Positions 7,986 to 17,428 of a stretch of DNA of 64,000 nt are shown in pieces. The stretch is from NCBI RefSeq assembly GCF_035917235.1, contig NZ_CP108423.1, positions 6,787,501-6,851,500 on the forward strand, given 5' to 3'. Every line of letters starts with the position of its first letter. Position 1 is the first letter of the stretch. The translations under genes were made by a program, and so were the position numbers. Below the pieces are notes generated by a model, which did no database searches, was not told the origin of the DNA, and saw only the letters and a program-made list of their open reading frames with translations. The DNA comes from Streptomyces sp. NBC_01294 (GTDB lineage: Bacteria; Actinomycetota; Actinomycetes; Streptomycetales; Streptomycetaceae).

Positions 7986-10900
7986 ATGTACGAGCTGTCC
8001 CGGATCCGCCTCTACTCCATCGGGCCCGCCGGTGCGCGCTACGCCGACACCGTGCTCGACCTGCGCGGAGTCGGCGAGCCGGTGCCCCACCCGGCGCCGA
8101 CCCAGGCGGAGTTCTTCGAGGACGAGCCCACCGGCCCGCCGCGCCGCCCCGCGCCCGCCGGCGTGCTCTTCCTGGAGAACGGCGGCGGCAAGTCCGTCCT
8201 GCTCAAGCTGATCTTCTCGGTGATGCTCCCCGGCCACCGCAACACCCTCGGCGGCGCCAGCTCCGGCGTGCTGCGCAAGTTCCTGCTCGCCGACGACTGC
8301 GGCCACGTCGCCCTGGAGTGGCAGCACACCCAGACCGGCGAGTGCGTGGTCGTCGGCAAGGTCAGCGAATGGCGCGGCCGCCAGGTCTCCAACGACCCCC
8401 GCAAGTTCGCCGAGGCCTGGTACTCCTTCCGCCCCGGCCCGGGCCTGAGCCTCGACAGCCTGCCGGTCGCCGAGGCCACCGCCGTGCGCGCGCCCGTCGA
8501 AGGCGCCTCCGGCGCCCAGGGCCGCCGCCGCACCATGAAGGGCTTCCGCGACGCCCTCACCGAGGCCGGCAAGGCGTACCCGCACCTCGAGGTGTACTTC
8601 GAGGAGATCCACGACCGCTGGAACGAGCACCTCACCGAACTCGGCCTTGACCCCGAACTCTTCCGCTACCAGCGCGAGATGAACGCCGACGAGGGCGAGG
8701 CGGCCGGCCTCTTCGCGGTCAAGAAGGACTCCGACTTCACCGACCTCCTGCTGCGCGCCGTCACCGACACCCGCGACACGGACGGCCTCGCCGACCTCGT
8801 CCACGGCTTCGGCAACAAACTCGGCCGCCGCGCCGAGCTGATGGCCGAACGCGACTTCACCGCCGGCTCGGTGGACCTGCTCACCCGGATCGTCGAGGCC
8901 GCCCAGGCCCGTTCCCGGCTGCGCGACGTCCACGCGGGCGCGGAACGCCGTACGCGCACCCTCGCCCGGCGGCTGTCCGGCCGCGCCGCCGAGGAGCGCG
9001 GCCGGGCCGCCGACCTCGCCCAGCGGGTCACCGGCGCCGCCCACGAGGTCACCGCCGCCGAGTCCGCCCGCACCCGCAGCGCCGCCGTCTCCGCCGAACT
9101 CGCCTACCGGCACGCCTCGCTGGCCCTGACCGTCGCCGACAAGGCCGCCGCCGCGCAGCGCCGCGAGCTCCTCGAAGCCCGCACGCTGCACTCCGCCTGG
9201 CAGGCCGCCGAGATCGTGCTGCGCCACCGTGCCGCCGCCGACCGCTCCGCCCGCGTCGCCGCCGCGATCCTGGAGGCCGAGCGGGACGCCGCCCCGGCGC
9301 TGGCCGCCCGCGCCACGGCCGCCGGCGAGCTCGTACGGGCCCTGCACACGGCCGCCGAGCACGGCGAGCGGCTCGCCAACGAGGAGGAGGAGCGTTCCGC
9401 CGCCCTCCAGGCCACCGGCGAGGACTCCCACCGCGACGCCACCGCCGCCGCCACGGCCGCCCAGCGGGCCCGCAGCGAGGCCGAGCACCTCCGCTCGCGC
9501 CTGGCCGAGGTCCAGCAGGAGACCGCCGAGGCCGTCCGGGCCGGCTGGCTCGACGACACCGCCCCCGACGCCGACCCGGCCCGCGCGGCGCTCGCCGCCA
9601 CCGACGCCGAGAAGACCGCCGTGGCAGCCTGGGACGAGTCCCGGGAAGCCGCGCGCGCCGCCGCCGAAGCCTCCCGCGAAGCCGCCGCGGCGGAATCCCG
9701 CGCCGAACTCACCGCCGCCCGCGCGGCCGACGCCGCAGACGCCGCCGAGGCGGCCCACGACGCCGAGCACCGCGCCGCCGCCTCCCTTGCCGCAGCCCCC
9801 CGCCTGGCGGCCCTCCTGGGCCTCCCGGACGCCCGGGAATCGGCCCCGGCACCGTTCCCGCACCCGCGCTCCGGCGACGGCCCGGCCGCGCCCGCCGGCG
9901 TCGGCTCCGCGGCGCCGGGCGCGGCCCAGGCCCCCGCCCCGGCGGCCGGCGGGCTCACCGTCGAGGACCTCGACCGCAACGCCGACGACCTGCGCCGCAT
10001 GCTGACCGACGGCGTCACCTCCGCCGAACGCCAGCTGTTCGAGCTGCGCACCGCCGCCGCCGACGACGCCCGCATCCTCGGCGCGCTCGGCGACGGCGGC
10101 CTGCTGCCGCCCGGCCCCGACGTCCTCGCCACCGTCGAGTACCTCGGCGAACACGGCATCCCGGCCCTGCCCGGCTGGCGCTACCTCGCCCAGTCCGTGG
10201 ACCCCGCCGACCACGCGGCCGTCCTCTCCGCCCGCCCCGAACTCGTCGACGGCGTCGTCATCACCGACCCCGACACCCACGGCCGGGCCCGCGAGGTCCT
10301 CTCCGGCGCGGCCCTGCTGCCCCGCTCCACCGTCGCCGTCGGCACGGCCGCGGCCCTGCTGGCCCCCCTGCCCCCGGATCACGGCGACACGGCCGTCGCC
10401 GACATCTTCATCGTCTCGCCGAACCCGGCCATGCACGACGAGCACGCCGCCGACGAGGAGCGGCAGGCGCTGCGCGCCCGGGCCGGCGCCCGCGACACCG
10501 AGATCCGCGACCTCGCCGCCCGCCTCGCCGGTGACCGCGAGCTCGCCGCCCGCCTGGCGTCCTGGCGCACCGGCTGCCCGCCCGGCCGCCTCACCGAGCT
10601 CGCCGAGCAGGCCGCGGCCGCCCGGATGTTCGCCGAGGAGACCGACGCCGAGCTCGCGGAGGCCCGTACCGTACGCGCCGAGGCCGACGAGGCCGCCGCC
10701 GACGCCGCCCGCGTCCGCGAGGAGCGCCAAGACCACGCCCAGCGCGTCCGCCGAGCCGCCGACGCCCTCGCCGGGCTCGCCTTCCGGCTGCGCGAGCGCG
10801 CCGGCTGGCAGGCCCGGCTCCGCGAACTCGCCGACGACGCCGCCGAGTCCGAGGCCCGCGCCGAGGTCTGCCTGGACCGGGCCCGCGCCGCCGACGAGGA

Positions 10901-12680
10901 CCGCCGCGCCGCCCAGCGCGCCGCCGACGACGCCCGCCGCACCGCCCGTGCCCTGCGCGCCGAGCGTGCCGAGATCGCCGGCGCCCCCGACCAGCTGCCC
11001 GAGGGTGACGGCGGCCCGCGCGCACCCCTGCCCGACCTGCGCGAGGCCTACCGCGCGGCCTCCCAGCTCTACGAGAAGGTCGGCGTCGGCGCCGACCTGC
11101 GCGCCGAACAGGCCCGCGCCGAGAGCGACGAGAGCGCCGCCCTGGCCGAACTCGACCGCCTCACCAACAAGGTCCGTACCCGCGCCGCCCAGCTCCTCGA
11201 GGGCACCGACGGTGCCGACGGCCCCTCCCGGCAGGCCGCGGCGGCCCGCGCCGAGTCCCTCGTACAGATGCTGGAGACTCGCGCGTCCACCGCCAGCGAG
11301 CAGCTCGGCCGGCTGCGCGGCGAGGCCGAACGGCACGCCCCCGCCGAGGGCGAGGCGCACACCGAGCTGCCCGAGGAACTGATCCCCGGGGACGTCGAGC
11401 AGGCCCAGGCCCTGCTGCGCACCGCCACCGCCCAGCTCGCCGCCCACTCCGCGGCCGTGGAGGGCGCCCGGGCCGCCCACGCGGACCTGCTGCGCGCCCA
11501 CCGCACCGCCGAGGACGGCGCCGGCGGCTTCGACGAGACCGCGGCGCTGCTGCGCGACCTGCTCCGCGACCACACCCACCAGGACGACGAGCAGGAGCCG
11601 GTGGCCCACGCGGGCACCCTGGAGGAGGCCCGCCAGTCGGCCACCGAGGCCCGCCGCTCCCTGCGCGGCTGCGCGGCCGACCTCTCGGCCGCCGAGTCCG
11701 CGGTGCGCGAGGCGAGCGACATCCTGGTCCGGCACGCCAACGCCACCCGCTACGAGCAGGTACGCACCCCCGCGCGCCAGCAGATCCGCGAACTGCCCGC
11801 CTCCGCCCTGCCCGAGCACGCGGCGGCCTGGGCCACGGCCTTCGCCCCCCGGCTGCGCGTCCTCACCGACGAACTGGCGCAGCTGGAGCGCAACCGCGAC
11901 AGCATCGTCGACCGCCTGCGCGGCCTCGTCGAATCGGCCCTGGCCACGCTCCGCTCCGCGCAGCGCCTCTCCCAGCTGCCGGAAGGCCTCGGCGAATGGT
12001 CGGGCCAGGAGTTCCTGCGGATCCGCTTCGAGGAGCCGGACCAGGCCACGCTCACCGAGCGGCTCGGCGAGGTCATCGACGAGGCGACCCGTGCGGCCGT
12101 GAAGAAGAACAGCAGCGCCTCCTTCGGCGAGGGCCGCCGCGACGGCATGTCCCTGCTGCTGAGGGGTGTCCAGGCGGCCCTCGAACCCAAGGGCATCGCC
12201 GTGGAGATCCTCAAGCCGGACGCGGTGCTGCGCGCCGAGCGGGTGCCGGTGGGGCAGATGGGCGACGTGTTCTCCGGCGGGCAGCTGCTCACCGCCGCGA
12301 TCGCGCTGTACTGCACGATGGCCGCGCTGCGCAGCAACGACCGGGGCCGCGACAAGCACCGCCACGCGGGCACGCTGTTCCTCGACAACCCGATCGGCCG
12401 CGCGAACGCCACGTACCTGCTGGAGCTGCAGCGGGCCGTCTCCGACGCGCTCGGCGTCCAGCTGCTCTACACGACCGGCCTGTTCGACACCACGGCCCTC
12501 GCCGAGTTCCCGCTGGTGATCCGCCTGCGCAACGACGCGGACCTGCGGGCGGGCCTGAAGTACATCAGCGTCGAGGAGCACCTCCGCCCCGGTCTGCCGC
12601 AGCAGTCCCCGGACGAGGAGACCATCCACGGCGAGATCACGGCGACCCGCATGTTCCGCCGCAGCGCAGTCACCTCCTGA
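7986..12680 (+). CDS. Giant coiled-coil SMC/MukB/JetC-like ATPase with non-canonical Walker motifs
   Basis: 1564 residues, close to MukB in length. The N-terminal head begins MYELSRIRLYSIGP and carries a P-loop LENGGGKS (residues 63-70; Lys69, Ser70) in which Leu replaces the usual first Gly. Two long Ala/Glu/Arg-rich coiled coils (about 300-640 and 830-1290) flank a globular hinge-like region (about 675-830, including LGEHGIPALPGWRYLAQSVDP). The C-terminal head has the ABC signature FSGGQ (Ser1430-Gln1433) and a Walker B stretch TLFLDNP with Asp1467 followed by Asn1468, where SMC, MukB and JetC ATPases have the catalytic Glu. The C-terminal segment TTGLFDTTALAEFPLVIRLRN ends the fold. The likely role is DNA loop capture or extrusion, in chromosome organisation or plasmid defence. 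The function is inferred from architecture, and no JetD-type gene is adjacent. Confidence 0.75.
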   Translation: MYELSRIRLYSIGPAGARYADTVLDLRGVGEPVPHPAPTQAEFFEDEPTGPPRRPAPAGVLFLENGGGKSVLLKLIFSVMLPGHRNTLGGASSGVLRKFLLADDCGHVALEWQHTQTGECVVVGKVSEWRGRQVSNDPRKFAEAWYSFRPGPGLSLDSLPVAEATAVRAPVEGASGAQGRRRTMKGFRDALTEAGKAYPHLEVYFEEIHDRWNEHLTELGLDPELFRYQREMNADEGEAAGLFAVKKDSDFTDLLLRAVTDTRDTDGLADLVHGFGNKLGRRAELMAERDFTAGSVDLLTRIVEAAQARSRLRDVHAGAERRTRTLARRLSGRAAEERGRAADLAQRVTGAAHEVTAAESARTRSAAVSAELAYRHASLALTVADKAAAAQRRELLEARTLHSAWQAAEIVLRHRAAADRSARVAAAILEAERDAAPALAARATAAGELVRALHTAAEHGERLANEEEERSAALQATGEDSHRDATAAATAAQRARSEAEHLRSRLAEVQQETAEAVRAGWLDDTAPDADPARAALAATDAEKTAVAAWDESREAARAAAEASREAAAAESRAELTAARAADAADAAEAAHDAEHRAAASLAAAPRLAALLGLPDARESAPAPFPHPRSGDGPAAPAGVGSAAPGAAQAPAPAAGGLTVEDLDRNADDLRRMLTDGVTSAERQLFELRTAAADDARILGALGDGGLLPPGPDVLATVEYLGEHGIPALPGWRYLAQSVDPADHAAVLSARPELVDGVVITDPDTHGRAREVLSGAALLPRSTVAVGTAAALLAPLPPDHGDTAVADIFIVSPNPAMHDEHAADEERQALRARAGARDTEIRDLAARLAGDRELAARLASWRTGCPPGRLTELAEQAAAARMFAEETDAELAEARTVRAEADEAAADAARVREERQDHAQRVRRAADALAGLAFRLRERAGWQARLRELADDAAESEARAEVCLDRARAADEDRRAAQRAADDARRTARALRAERAEIAGAPDQLPEGDGGPRAPLPDLREAYRAASQLYEKVGVGADLRAEQARAESDESAALAELDRLTNKVRTRAAQLLEGTDGADGPSRQAAAARAESLVQMLETRASTASEQLGRLRGEAERHAPAEGEAHTELPEELIPGDVEQAQALLRTATAQLAAHSAAVEGARAAHADLLRAHRTAEDGAGGFDETAALLRDLLRDHTHQDDEQEPVAHAGTLEEARQSATEARRSLRGCAADLSAAESAVREASDILVRHANATRYEQVRTPARQQIRELPASALPEHAAAWATAFAPRLRVLTDELAQLERNRDSIVDRLRGLVESALATLRSAQRLSQLPEGLGEWSGQEFLRIRFEEPDQATLTERLGEVIDEATRAAVKKNSSASFGEGRRDGMSLLLRGVQAALEPKGIAVEILKPDAVLRAERVPVGQMGDVFSGGQLLTAAIALYCTMAALRSNDRGRDKHRHAGTLFLDNPIGRANATYLLELQRAVSDALGVQLLYTTGLFDTTALAEFPLVIRLRNDADLRAGLKYISVEEHLRPGLPQQSPDEETIHGEITATRMFRRSAVTS

Positions 12681-12830
12681 CGCGAGCCCCGCGCCGCCCC
12701 CCCGCACGGGGTGGAGGGCGCGCGGGCGGAGGGTGTGGGCGCCATGGGCGGATCGGCGCAGGGGTGCCCTCCACGGGCGCCGTCCGGCGTCGCCGCGCCC
12801 GCTGGGAGTCGTCGGGCGGCCCGGTGCCGG

Positions 12831-13283
12831 TCAGCGGCGGCCGAAGCCTGCGAGGGGGCCGTCCTCGCGGGATATGCGGGCCGGGGCGGCCTTCCGGGCC
12901 GCCCGTTCGGCCGCGGCGGTCCGGCGTGCCTCGCGGCGGCGGGCGCGCGCCGTGCTGCTCGGCTCCGACAGGACCCCGTAGCGCTGGTTCCACGCCTGCC
13001 GGGTGATCAGCACGTCCAGCACGCCCCACGTGGCCACGATCGTCCCCGCGACCGCGCCGAGCGCCATCGGGAAGGCGAGCCAGGACGTGGTCAGCGTCAG
13101 GAAGAACGTGATCGTCGCCTGGGTCAGGGTGACGGCCACGATCAACACCGCCCGCACCGCGGAGCTCCGCACCGGATCGGGCATCCGGCGCCGCCGGGCC
13201 GGCTCCTCCACCCACAGCCCCCGCCCGGCATCCGCCGCCGCACCCGCACCCGAGCCCGCTCCGCCGCTCTCGTATCGGTCCAT
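12831..13283 (-). CDS. Small two-helix membrane protein of unknown function
   Basis: 150 residues from ATG 13283, chosen because GGGGAG lies about ten bases upstream. An Arg-rich juxtamembrane region precedes two hydrophobic helices (around AVRAVLIVAVTLTQATITFFL and WLAFPMALGAVAGTIVATWGV). A basic, Ala/Arg-rich cytoplasmic tail with the heptad-like stretch RARRREARRTAAAERAARKAA follows. It is convergent with the SMC-type operon and so not part of it, and divergent from the conservon. I do not recognise the family. Confidence 0.6.
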   Translation of the reverse strand: MDRYESGGAGSGAGAAADAGRGLWVEEPARRRRMPDPVRSSAVRAVLIVAVTLTQATITFFLTLTTSWLAFPMALGAVAGTIVATWGVLDVLITRQAWNQRYGVLSEPSSTARARRREARRTAAAERAARKAAPARISREDGPLAGFGRR

Positions 13284-13669
13284 GGTCCGCTCACTCCCCA
13301 CCGCGCGGTCCGCCGTGCTTCCCCATCACGTCTACCCCGGCGTGATCCCTTGAACAGACAGACGTCCGACGGCGCCGAGAGATTCCCGCATCACGGACAC
13401 CTCCACCGGCGGAAATGATCGCGGAACGAATAATTCCAGCCATCCATCAGGTTGCGGGAATCGACGCCTCACCAAGTGTCATCTGCCACATATCGGGCCG
13501 GTCTTGACCGGATGTGTCGGACAACTGGCGATCTTCGCACGGGGGTCCGGCCGAAAACGTCCGGACACGCCTTCGAACCTACTCCACAGCAGTAGTAGGC
13601 TCACGCCGTTTAAATGACGGAACACTGACCCCCGGTAACGGGGTTGAGCTGGGGGAGGCTGGGGAGGCC
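13284..13669. promoter_or_regulatory. Intergenic control region ahead of the conservon
   Basis: There is no convincing gene in these 386 bases, which are less GC-rich than their surroundings. TTGACC near 13505 and TAGGCT near 13599 are possible promoter elements, and the leader ends with GGGGAGG just before the cvnA start. Divergent promoters for the small membrane protein and the conservon are expected here. Confidence 0.4.
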
Positions 13670-16528
13670 ATGCGCTTTCGCGGGAAATCCATCCGCCGGA
13701 AGATCGTGGCGTTGCTCCTTGTGCCGCTCGTCTCCCTGACCGCCCTCTGGGGCTTCGCCACGGTCATCACCGGCCGTGAGGCGATCCAACTCTTCGACGT
13801 GGCCTACATCATCGACAAGGTCGGCTACCCCATCGAGGACGCCGCCCGCGTGATCCAGAAGGAACGGCGCCAGACCCTCGTCGTCCTCGGCGACCCCCGG
13901 GCGTCCACCGCCACGGCCGAACTCGCCAAGCGCCGCGCCGAAACCGACCTGGTCGTCGAGAAGATCAGCGTGAGCGCCCGCGACGCCAAGGTCGTCGACG
14001 AACTGAGCCCGCAGAGCGCCCACCGCCTGCGCTCGATCGTCTCCGCCTTCCAGGGCATCGGCTCCATGCGCCGCGCCGTGGACCAGAACGCCCTCGACCC
14101 CACCCAGGCCCTGGAGCTCTACAACCGCCTGGTCGACCCCTGCTACGACTTCCTGATGAACCTCCACGGCCTGGACAACGTGGAGGTCGACAAGGAGGGC
14201 CGCGCCCTCGTCGGCATCAGCCGCGCCCGCGAGCTGCTCTCCCGCGAGGACGCCGTCGTCGCCTCCGCGCTCGCCGCGCGCAACATCACCGCCCCCGACG
14301 TCCGCCGCGTCTCCGACTTCGCCGCGAAGCGCACGCTGCTCTACGAGTTCAACCTCGTGACCCTCCCCGCCGAGGACCGGGAGCTCTTCGAGGAGTACTG
14401 GAAGGCGCCCGAGAGCCAGCCCCTGCGCGACGCCGAGGAGCGGTTCATCGCCGGCGGCGCGGTCAACAAGCCGCGCAACCTCACCGCCGCCCAGTGGGAC
14501 GAGGCCGCGGCCAGGGTCCTCGACGACCTGGCCGCCATGAACACCGAGTCCGGCGACCGCTACCAGCAGCGCATCGAGCCGGTCGCCATGGACGTCATGA
14601 TCCAGGCCGCCGCCGCCGGCATCCTCGGCTTCATCGCCCTGACCGTGTCCCTGATCCTCTCCGTCCGCATCGGCCGCGACCTCGTCCGCGACCTGTCGCG
14701 GCTGCGCAAGGAGGCCCACGAGGCCTCCGGCGTCCGCCTGCCCGGCGTGATGCGCCGCCTCGCCGCGGGCGAGCACGTGGACGTGGAGACCGAGGCACCC
14801 CACCTCGAGTACGAGAAGGACGAGGTCGGCCAGGTCGGCCAGGCCCTCAACACCCTCCAGCGCGCCGCCGTCGAGGCCGCCGTCAAGCAGGCCGACCTGC
14901 GCCGCGGCGTCTCCGAGGTGTTCGTCAACCTGGCCCGCCGCAACCAGGTGCTGCTGCACCGCCAGCTGACCCTCCTCGACACCATGGAACGCCGTACCGA
15001 GGACACCGAGGAGCTGGCCGACCTCTTCCGCCTCGACCACATGACCACCCGCATGCGCCGCCACGCCGAGGGCCTGGTGATCCTCTCCGGCGCCGCACCC
15101 TCCCGCCAGTGGCGCAAGCCCGTCCAGCTGATGGACGTCGTACGGGCCGCCGTCGCCGAGGTCGAGGACTACGAGCGCATCGAGGTGCGCCGCCTCACCC
15201 GCCTGGGCATCGTCGGCCCCGCCGTCGCCGACGTCACCCACCTCATCGCCGAACTCCTGGAGAACGCCACCGTGTTCTCACCGCCGCACACCGCGGTCCA
15301 GGTGCACGGCGAGCGCGTGGCGAACGGTTTCACCCTGGAGATCCACGACCGCGGCCTCGGCATGACCCCGGAGGCGCTGCTCGACGCGAACCTCCGGCTC
15401 GCCGAGACCCCCGAGTTCGAGCTCTCCGACACCGACCGGCTCGGCCTCTTCGTCGTCAGCCGCCTCGCGCAGCGCCATAGCGTCAAGGTGGTCCTCCAGC
15501 CCAGCCCGTACGGGGGCACCACCGCGGTGGTCTTCCTCCCGGTGGCCCTGCTGACCGAGGCTCCCGAGACCAACGGCACGGGCGTACGGCTCGACGGCCC
15601 CCGGGCCGCCGACAAGTCCGCCCGCCCCGGACGGCCCGCCCCGCAGGGCCAGCCCGGCCGGATACCGGCCGAACGGCTGACCCCGGCGGCCATGGAGCGC
15701 GCGCACGCCGGCCGCTCGCTGCCGGCCGGCGACCTGCGCGGCCCGGTCGAGCTGGAAGCCCCGCTCGTCGGCCGCGGCCTGGACGGCCTGGACGACCCCG
15801 TCGTCCTGGACGAGGCCCCCACCGGGATCAACGGCCGCGGCGCCGCCCGCCCGGTCATGGCGACCCTCGACGACGAGACCCCGCCGAACGGCACCCCGCG
15901 CAGCGCCCTGCTGGGCCTGCGCCCGGCGGACCGGCCGCACACCGACCGGCACGCCGAGCGCAACGGCTCCCGCAAGGGCGAACGCGACGGCGAGTCGCAG
16001 ACCCCGGGCGGCCCGGTCCGGCTGGACGCCCCGCGCAGGGACACTCCGCGCAGGGACACTCCGCACAGGGACACTCCGCACAGGGAGGCCCCGCGCCCCG
16101 ACGGCCCCCGCTCCCCGGGCGCCGTACCGCTGCCGCGCCGCCGTCCCGCGCCGACCCTGGTCGCCGAGCACGGCCGCCGCGTGGAGCCCCGCCCGGTGTC
16201 AGCGGTCCCGCAGCCCGCCTCCGGCTCCGCGGCCGGATCCGACGACACGGACGCCGCGCCCGGCCCCGTCATCGGCGGACTGCCCCGCCGGGTCCGCCAG
16301 GCCAGCCTGGCGCCCCAGCTCAAGAACGCCCCGTCGTCCGCACCCGCCGACGCCGCCCCCGACCAGGCGGCCGACCGCGATGCGGATGACGTACGCACGC
16401 GCATGTCCGCACTCCAGCGTGGCTGGACGGCGGGCCGCAACCAGCACGCACAGCAGCAGACCGAGACCGGGGCAGGCACATCCGCCGCCGGCGGTCCCGC
16501 GAACGAGAACGAGGGGGACGGTCGATGA
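13670..16528 (+). CDS. cvnA: Conservon sensor-kinase-like membrane protein CvnA (NIT domain, HATPase)
   Basis: 952 residues from ATG 13670, chosen because GGGGAGG precedes it and the basic MRFRGKSIRRK leader directly abuts the first membrane helix (about 12-32). An extracytoplasmic nitrate/nitrite-sensing (NIT) type helical domain follows, then a second helix (around AAAAGILGFIALTVSLILSV) and a HAMP-like linker. The HATPase_c domain shows the N box ELLENATVFSPP and G box DRGLGMTP. No phospho-accepting HisKA helix is evident, as is usual for conservon kinases. The last ~330 residues are low-complexity and Arg/Pro/Asp-rich. It heads a cvnABCD operon, overlapping cvnB by four bases. Conservons act at the membrane in G-protein-like signalling that affects development and antibiotic production. 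Confidence 0.92.
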   Translation: MRFRGKSIRRKIVALLLVPLVSLTALWGFATVITGREAIQLFDVAYIIDKVGYPIEDAARVIQKERRQTLVVLGDPRASTATAELAKRRAETDLVVEKISVSARDAKVVDELSPQSAHRLRSIVSAFQGIGSMRRAVDQNALDPTQALELYNRLVDPCYDFLMNLHGLDNVEVDKEGRALVGISRARELLSREDAVVASALAARNITAPDVRRVSDFAAKRTLLYEFNLVTLPAEDRELFEEYWKAPESQPLRDAEERFIAGGAVNKPRNLTAAQWDEAAARVLDDLAAMNTESGDRYQQRIEPVAMDVMIQAAAAGILGFIALTVSLILSVRIGRDLVRDLSRLRKEAHEASGVRLPGVMRRLAAGEHVDVETEAPHLEYEKDEVGQVGQALNTLQRAAVEAAVKQADLRRGVSEVFVNLARRNQVLLHRQLTLLDTMERRTEDTEELADLFRLDHMTTRMRRHAEGLVILSGAAPSRQWRKPVQLMDVVRAAVAEVEDYERIEVRRLTRLGIVGPAVADVTHLIAELLENATVFSPPHTAVQVHGERVANGFTLEIHDRGLGMTPEALLDANLRLAETPEFELSDTDRLGLFVVSRLAQRHSVKVVLQPSPYGGTTAVVFLPVALLTEAPETNGTGVRLDGPRAADKSARPGRPAPQGQPGRIPAERLTPAAMERAHAGRSLPAGDLRGPVELEAPLVGRGLDGLDDPVVLDEAPTGINGRGAARPVMATLDDETPPNGTPRSALLGLRPADRPHTDRHAERNGSRKGERDGESQTPGGPVRLDAPRRDTPRRDTPHRDTPHREAPRPDGPRSPGAVPLPRRRPAPTLVAEHGRRVEPRPVSAVPQPASGSAAGSDDTDAAPGPVIGGLPRRVRQASLAPQLKNAPSSAPADAAPDQAADRDADDVRTRMSALQRGWTAGRNQHAQQQTETGAGTSAAGGPANENEGDGR
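16031..16090 (+). repeat. Four tandem 15-bp repeats inside the cvnA tail
   Basis: Four in-frame copies of a 15-base unit (CCGCGCAGGGACACT and close variants) encode a repeated R/H-D-T-P-R motif in the low-complexity C-terminal tail of CvnA. Such an array can change in copy number by slippage without a frameshift. Confidence 0.85.
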
Positions 16529-16965
16529 CCGCACCGCAGACCGGCAGCAACGACACCAGGGGCCGCGGCTCCGGCCCGCTCAACTGGCTCCTCGACGAGC
16601 TGGTCGACCGGGTGGGTTCCATCCGCAAGGCGGTGGTGCTCTCCGGCGACGGCCTGCCCACCGGCAGCTCCAAGGACCTGACCCGTGAGGACAGCGAGCA
16701 CCTGGCGGCGGTGGCCTCCGGCTTCCACAGCCTGGCCAAGGGCGTCGGCCGGCACTTCGAGTCCGGCCGGGTCCGTCAGACCGTGGTCGAGCTCGACGAG
16801 GCCTTCCTGTTCGTCATGGCCGCGGGCGACGGCAGCTGCCTGGCCGTACTGGCCGACGCCGACTCCGACGTCGGGCAGGTCGCGTACGAGATGACCCTGA
16901 TGGTCAAGCGAGTGGGCGACCACCTGGCGACCGCCCCGCGCACCGGGCTGCCAGCCGGAGGGTGA
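16525..16965 (+). CDS. cvnB: Conservon roadblock/LC7 domain protein CvnB
   Basis: 146 residues. The fold signature is visible as LNWLLDELVDRVGSIRKAVVLSGDGLPTGSS at the N-terminus and VVELDEAFLFVMAAGDGSCLAVLAD in the middle, typical of roadblock/LC7 proteins that dimerise and act on small GTPases (MglB-like). The start ATG overlaps the cvnA stop by four bases and cvnC follows after ten bases. It is expected to modulate the CvnD GTPase at the membrane complex. Confidence 0.93.
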   Translation: MTAPQTGSNDTRGRGSGPLNWLLDELVDRVGSIRKAVVLSGDGLPTGSSKDLTREDSEHLAAVASGFHSLAKGVGRHFESGRVRQTVVELDEAFLFVMAAGDGSCLAVLADADSDVGQVAYEMTLMVKRVGDHLATAPRTGLPAGG

Positions 16966-16975
16966 GTCGTACGGC

Positions 16976-17428
16976 ATGAGCGATCCAGGCCAGGACCATC
17001 CCGCCGACACACCCGACGGCATGCCCGTCGACCCGTTCCTCCCTGCCTTAGACCACGCGCACTGGTTCGACGACGATGCGGGTCCCGTTGTACGCCCGTA
17101 CGCGATGACCCGCGGCCGGACCAGCCACGCGGGCCAGCACCGCCTCGACCTGATCGCGCTCGTCGTCGCCGAAGCGGCGGCAGCCGATCCGGTCTGGGAC
17201 ATGACCCTCTCTCCGGAACACGCCCACATCCTCGGGCTGTGCCGGGGCCGACCACAGTCGGTCGCCGAACTCGCGGCCGACCTCGACCTCGCGGTCGGGG
17301 TCGTCCGTGTCCTGATCGGCGACCTGGTCGACGAGGAACTGGTCCATGTGACCAGGCCGGTACCCCCGGCCGAACTGCCCGATGAATCCATTCTGCGTGA
17401 GGTGATCGATGGCCTTCGGGCGCTTTAG
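16976..17428 (+). CDS. cvnC: Conservon DUF742 protein CvnC
   Basis: 150 residues. The sequence VVRPYAMTRGRTSHAGQHRLDLIALV marks DUF742. The C-terminal half (EHAHILGLCRGRPQSVAELAADLDLAVGVVRVLIGDLVDEELV) is a winged-helix-like fold. This is the third member of the conservon and is predicted to be part of the sensor-GTPase complex, not a free transcription factor. Its last 20 bases overlap the start of cvnD, so translation is coupled. Confidence 0.93.
   Translation: MSDPGQDHPADTPDGMPVDPFLPALDHAHWFDDDAGPVVRPYAMTRGRTSHAGQHRLDLIALVVAEAAAADPVWDMTLSPEHAHILGLCRGRPQSVAELAADLDLAVGVVRVLIGDLVDEELVHVTRPVPPAELPDESILREVIDGLRAL

Noticed and set aside
7758..12707. 1649-codon open frame antisense to the giant ATPase
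   Set aside because: It mirrors the ATPase frame in a >70% GC region; the translation is Gly/Val/Leu-rich with no motifs, as expected for a shadow frame.
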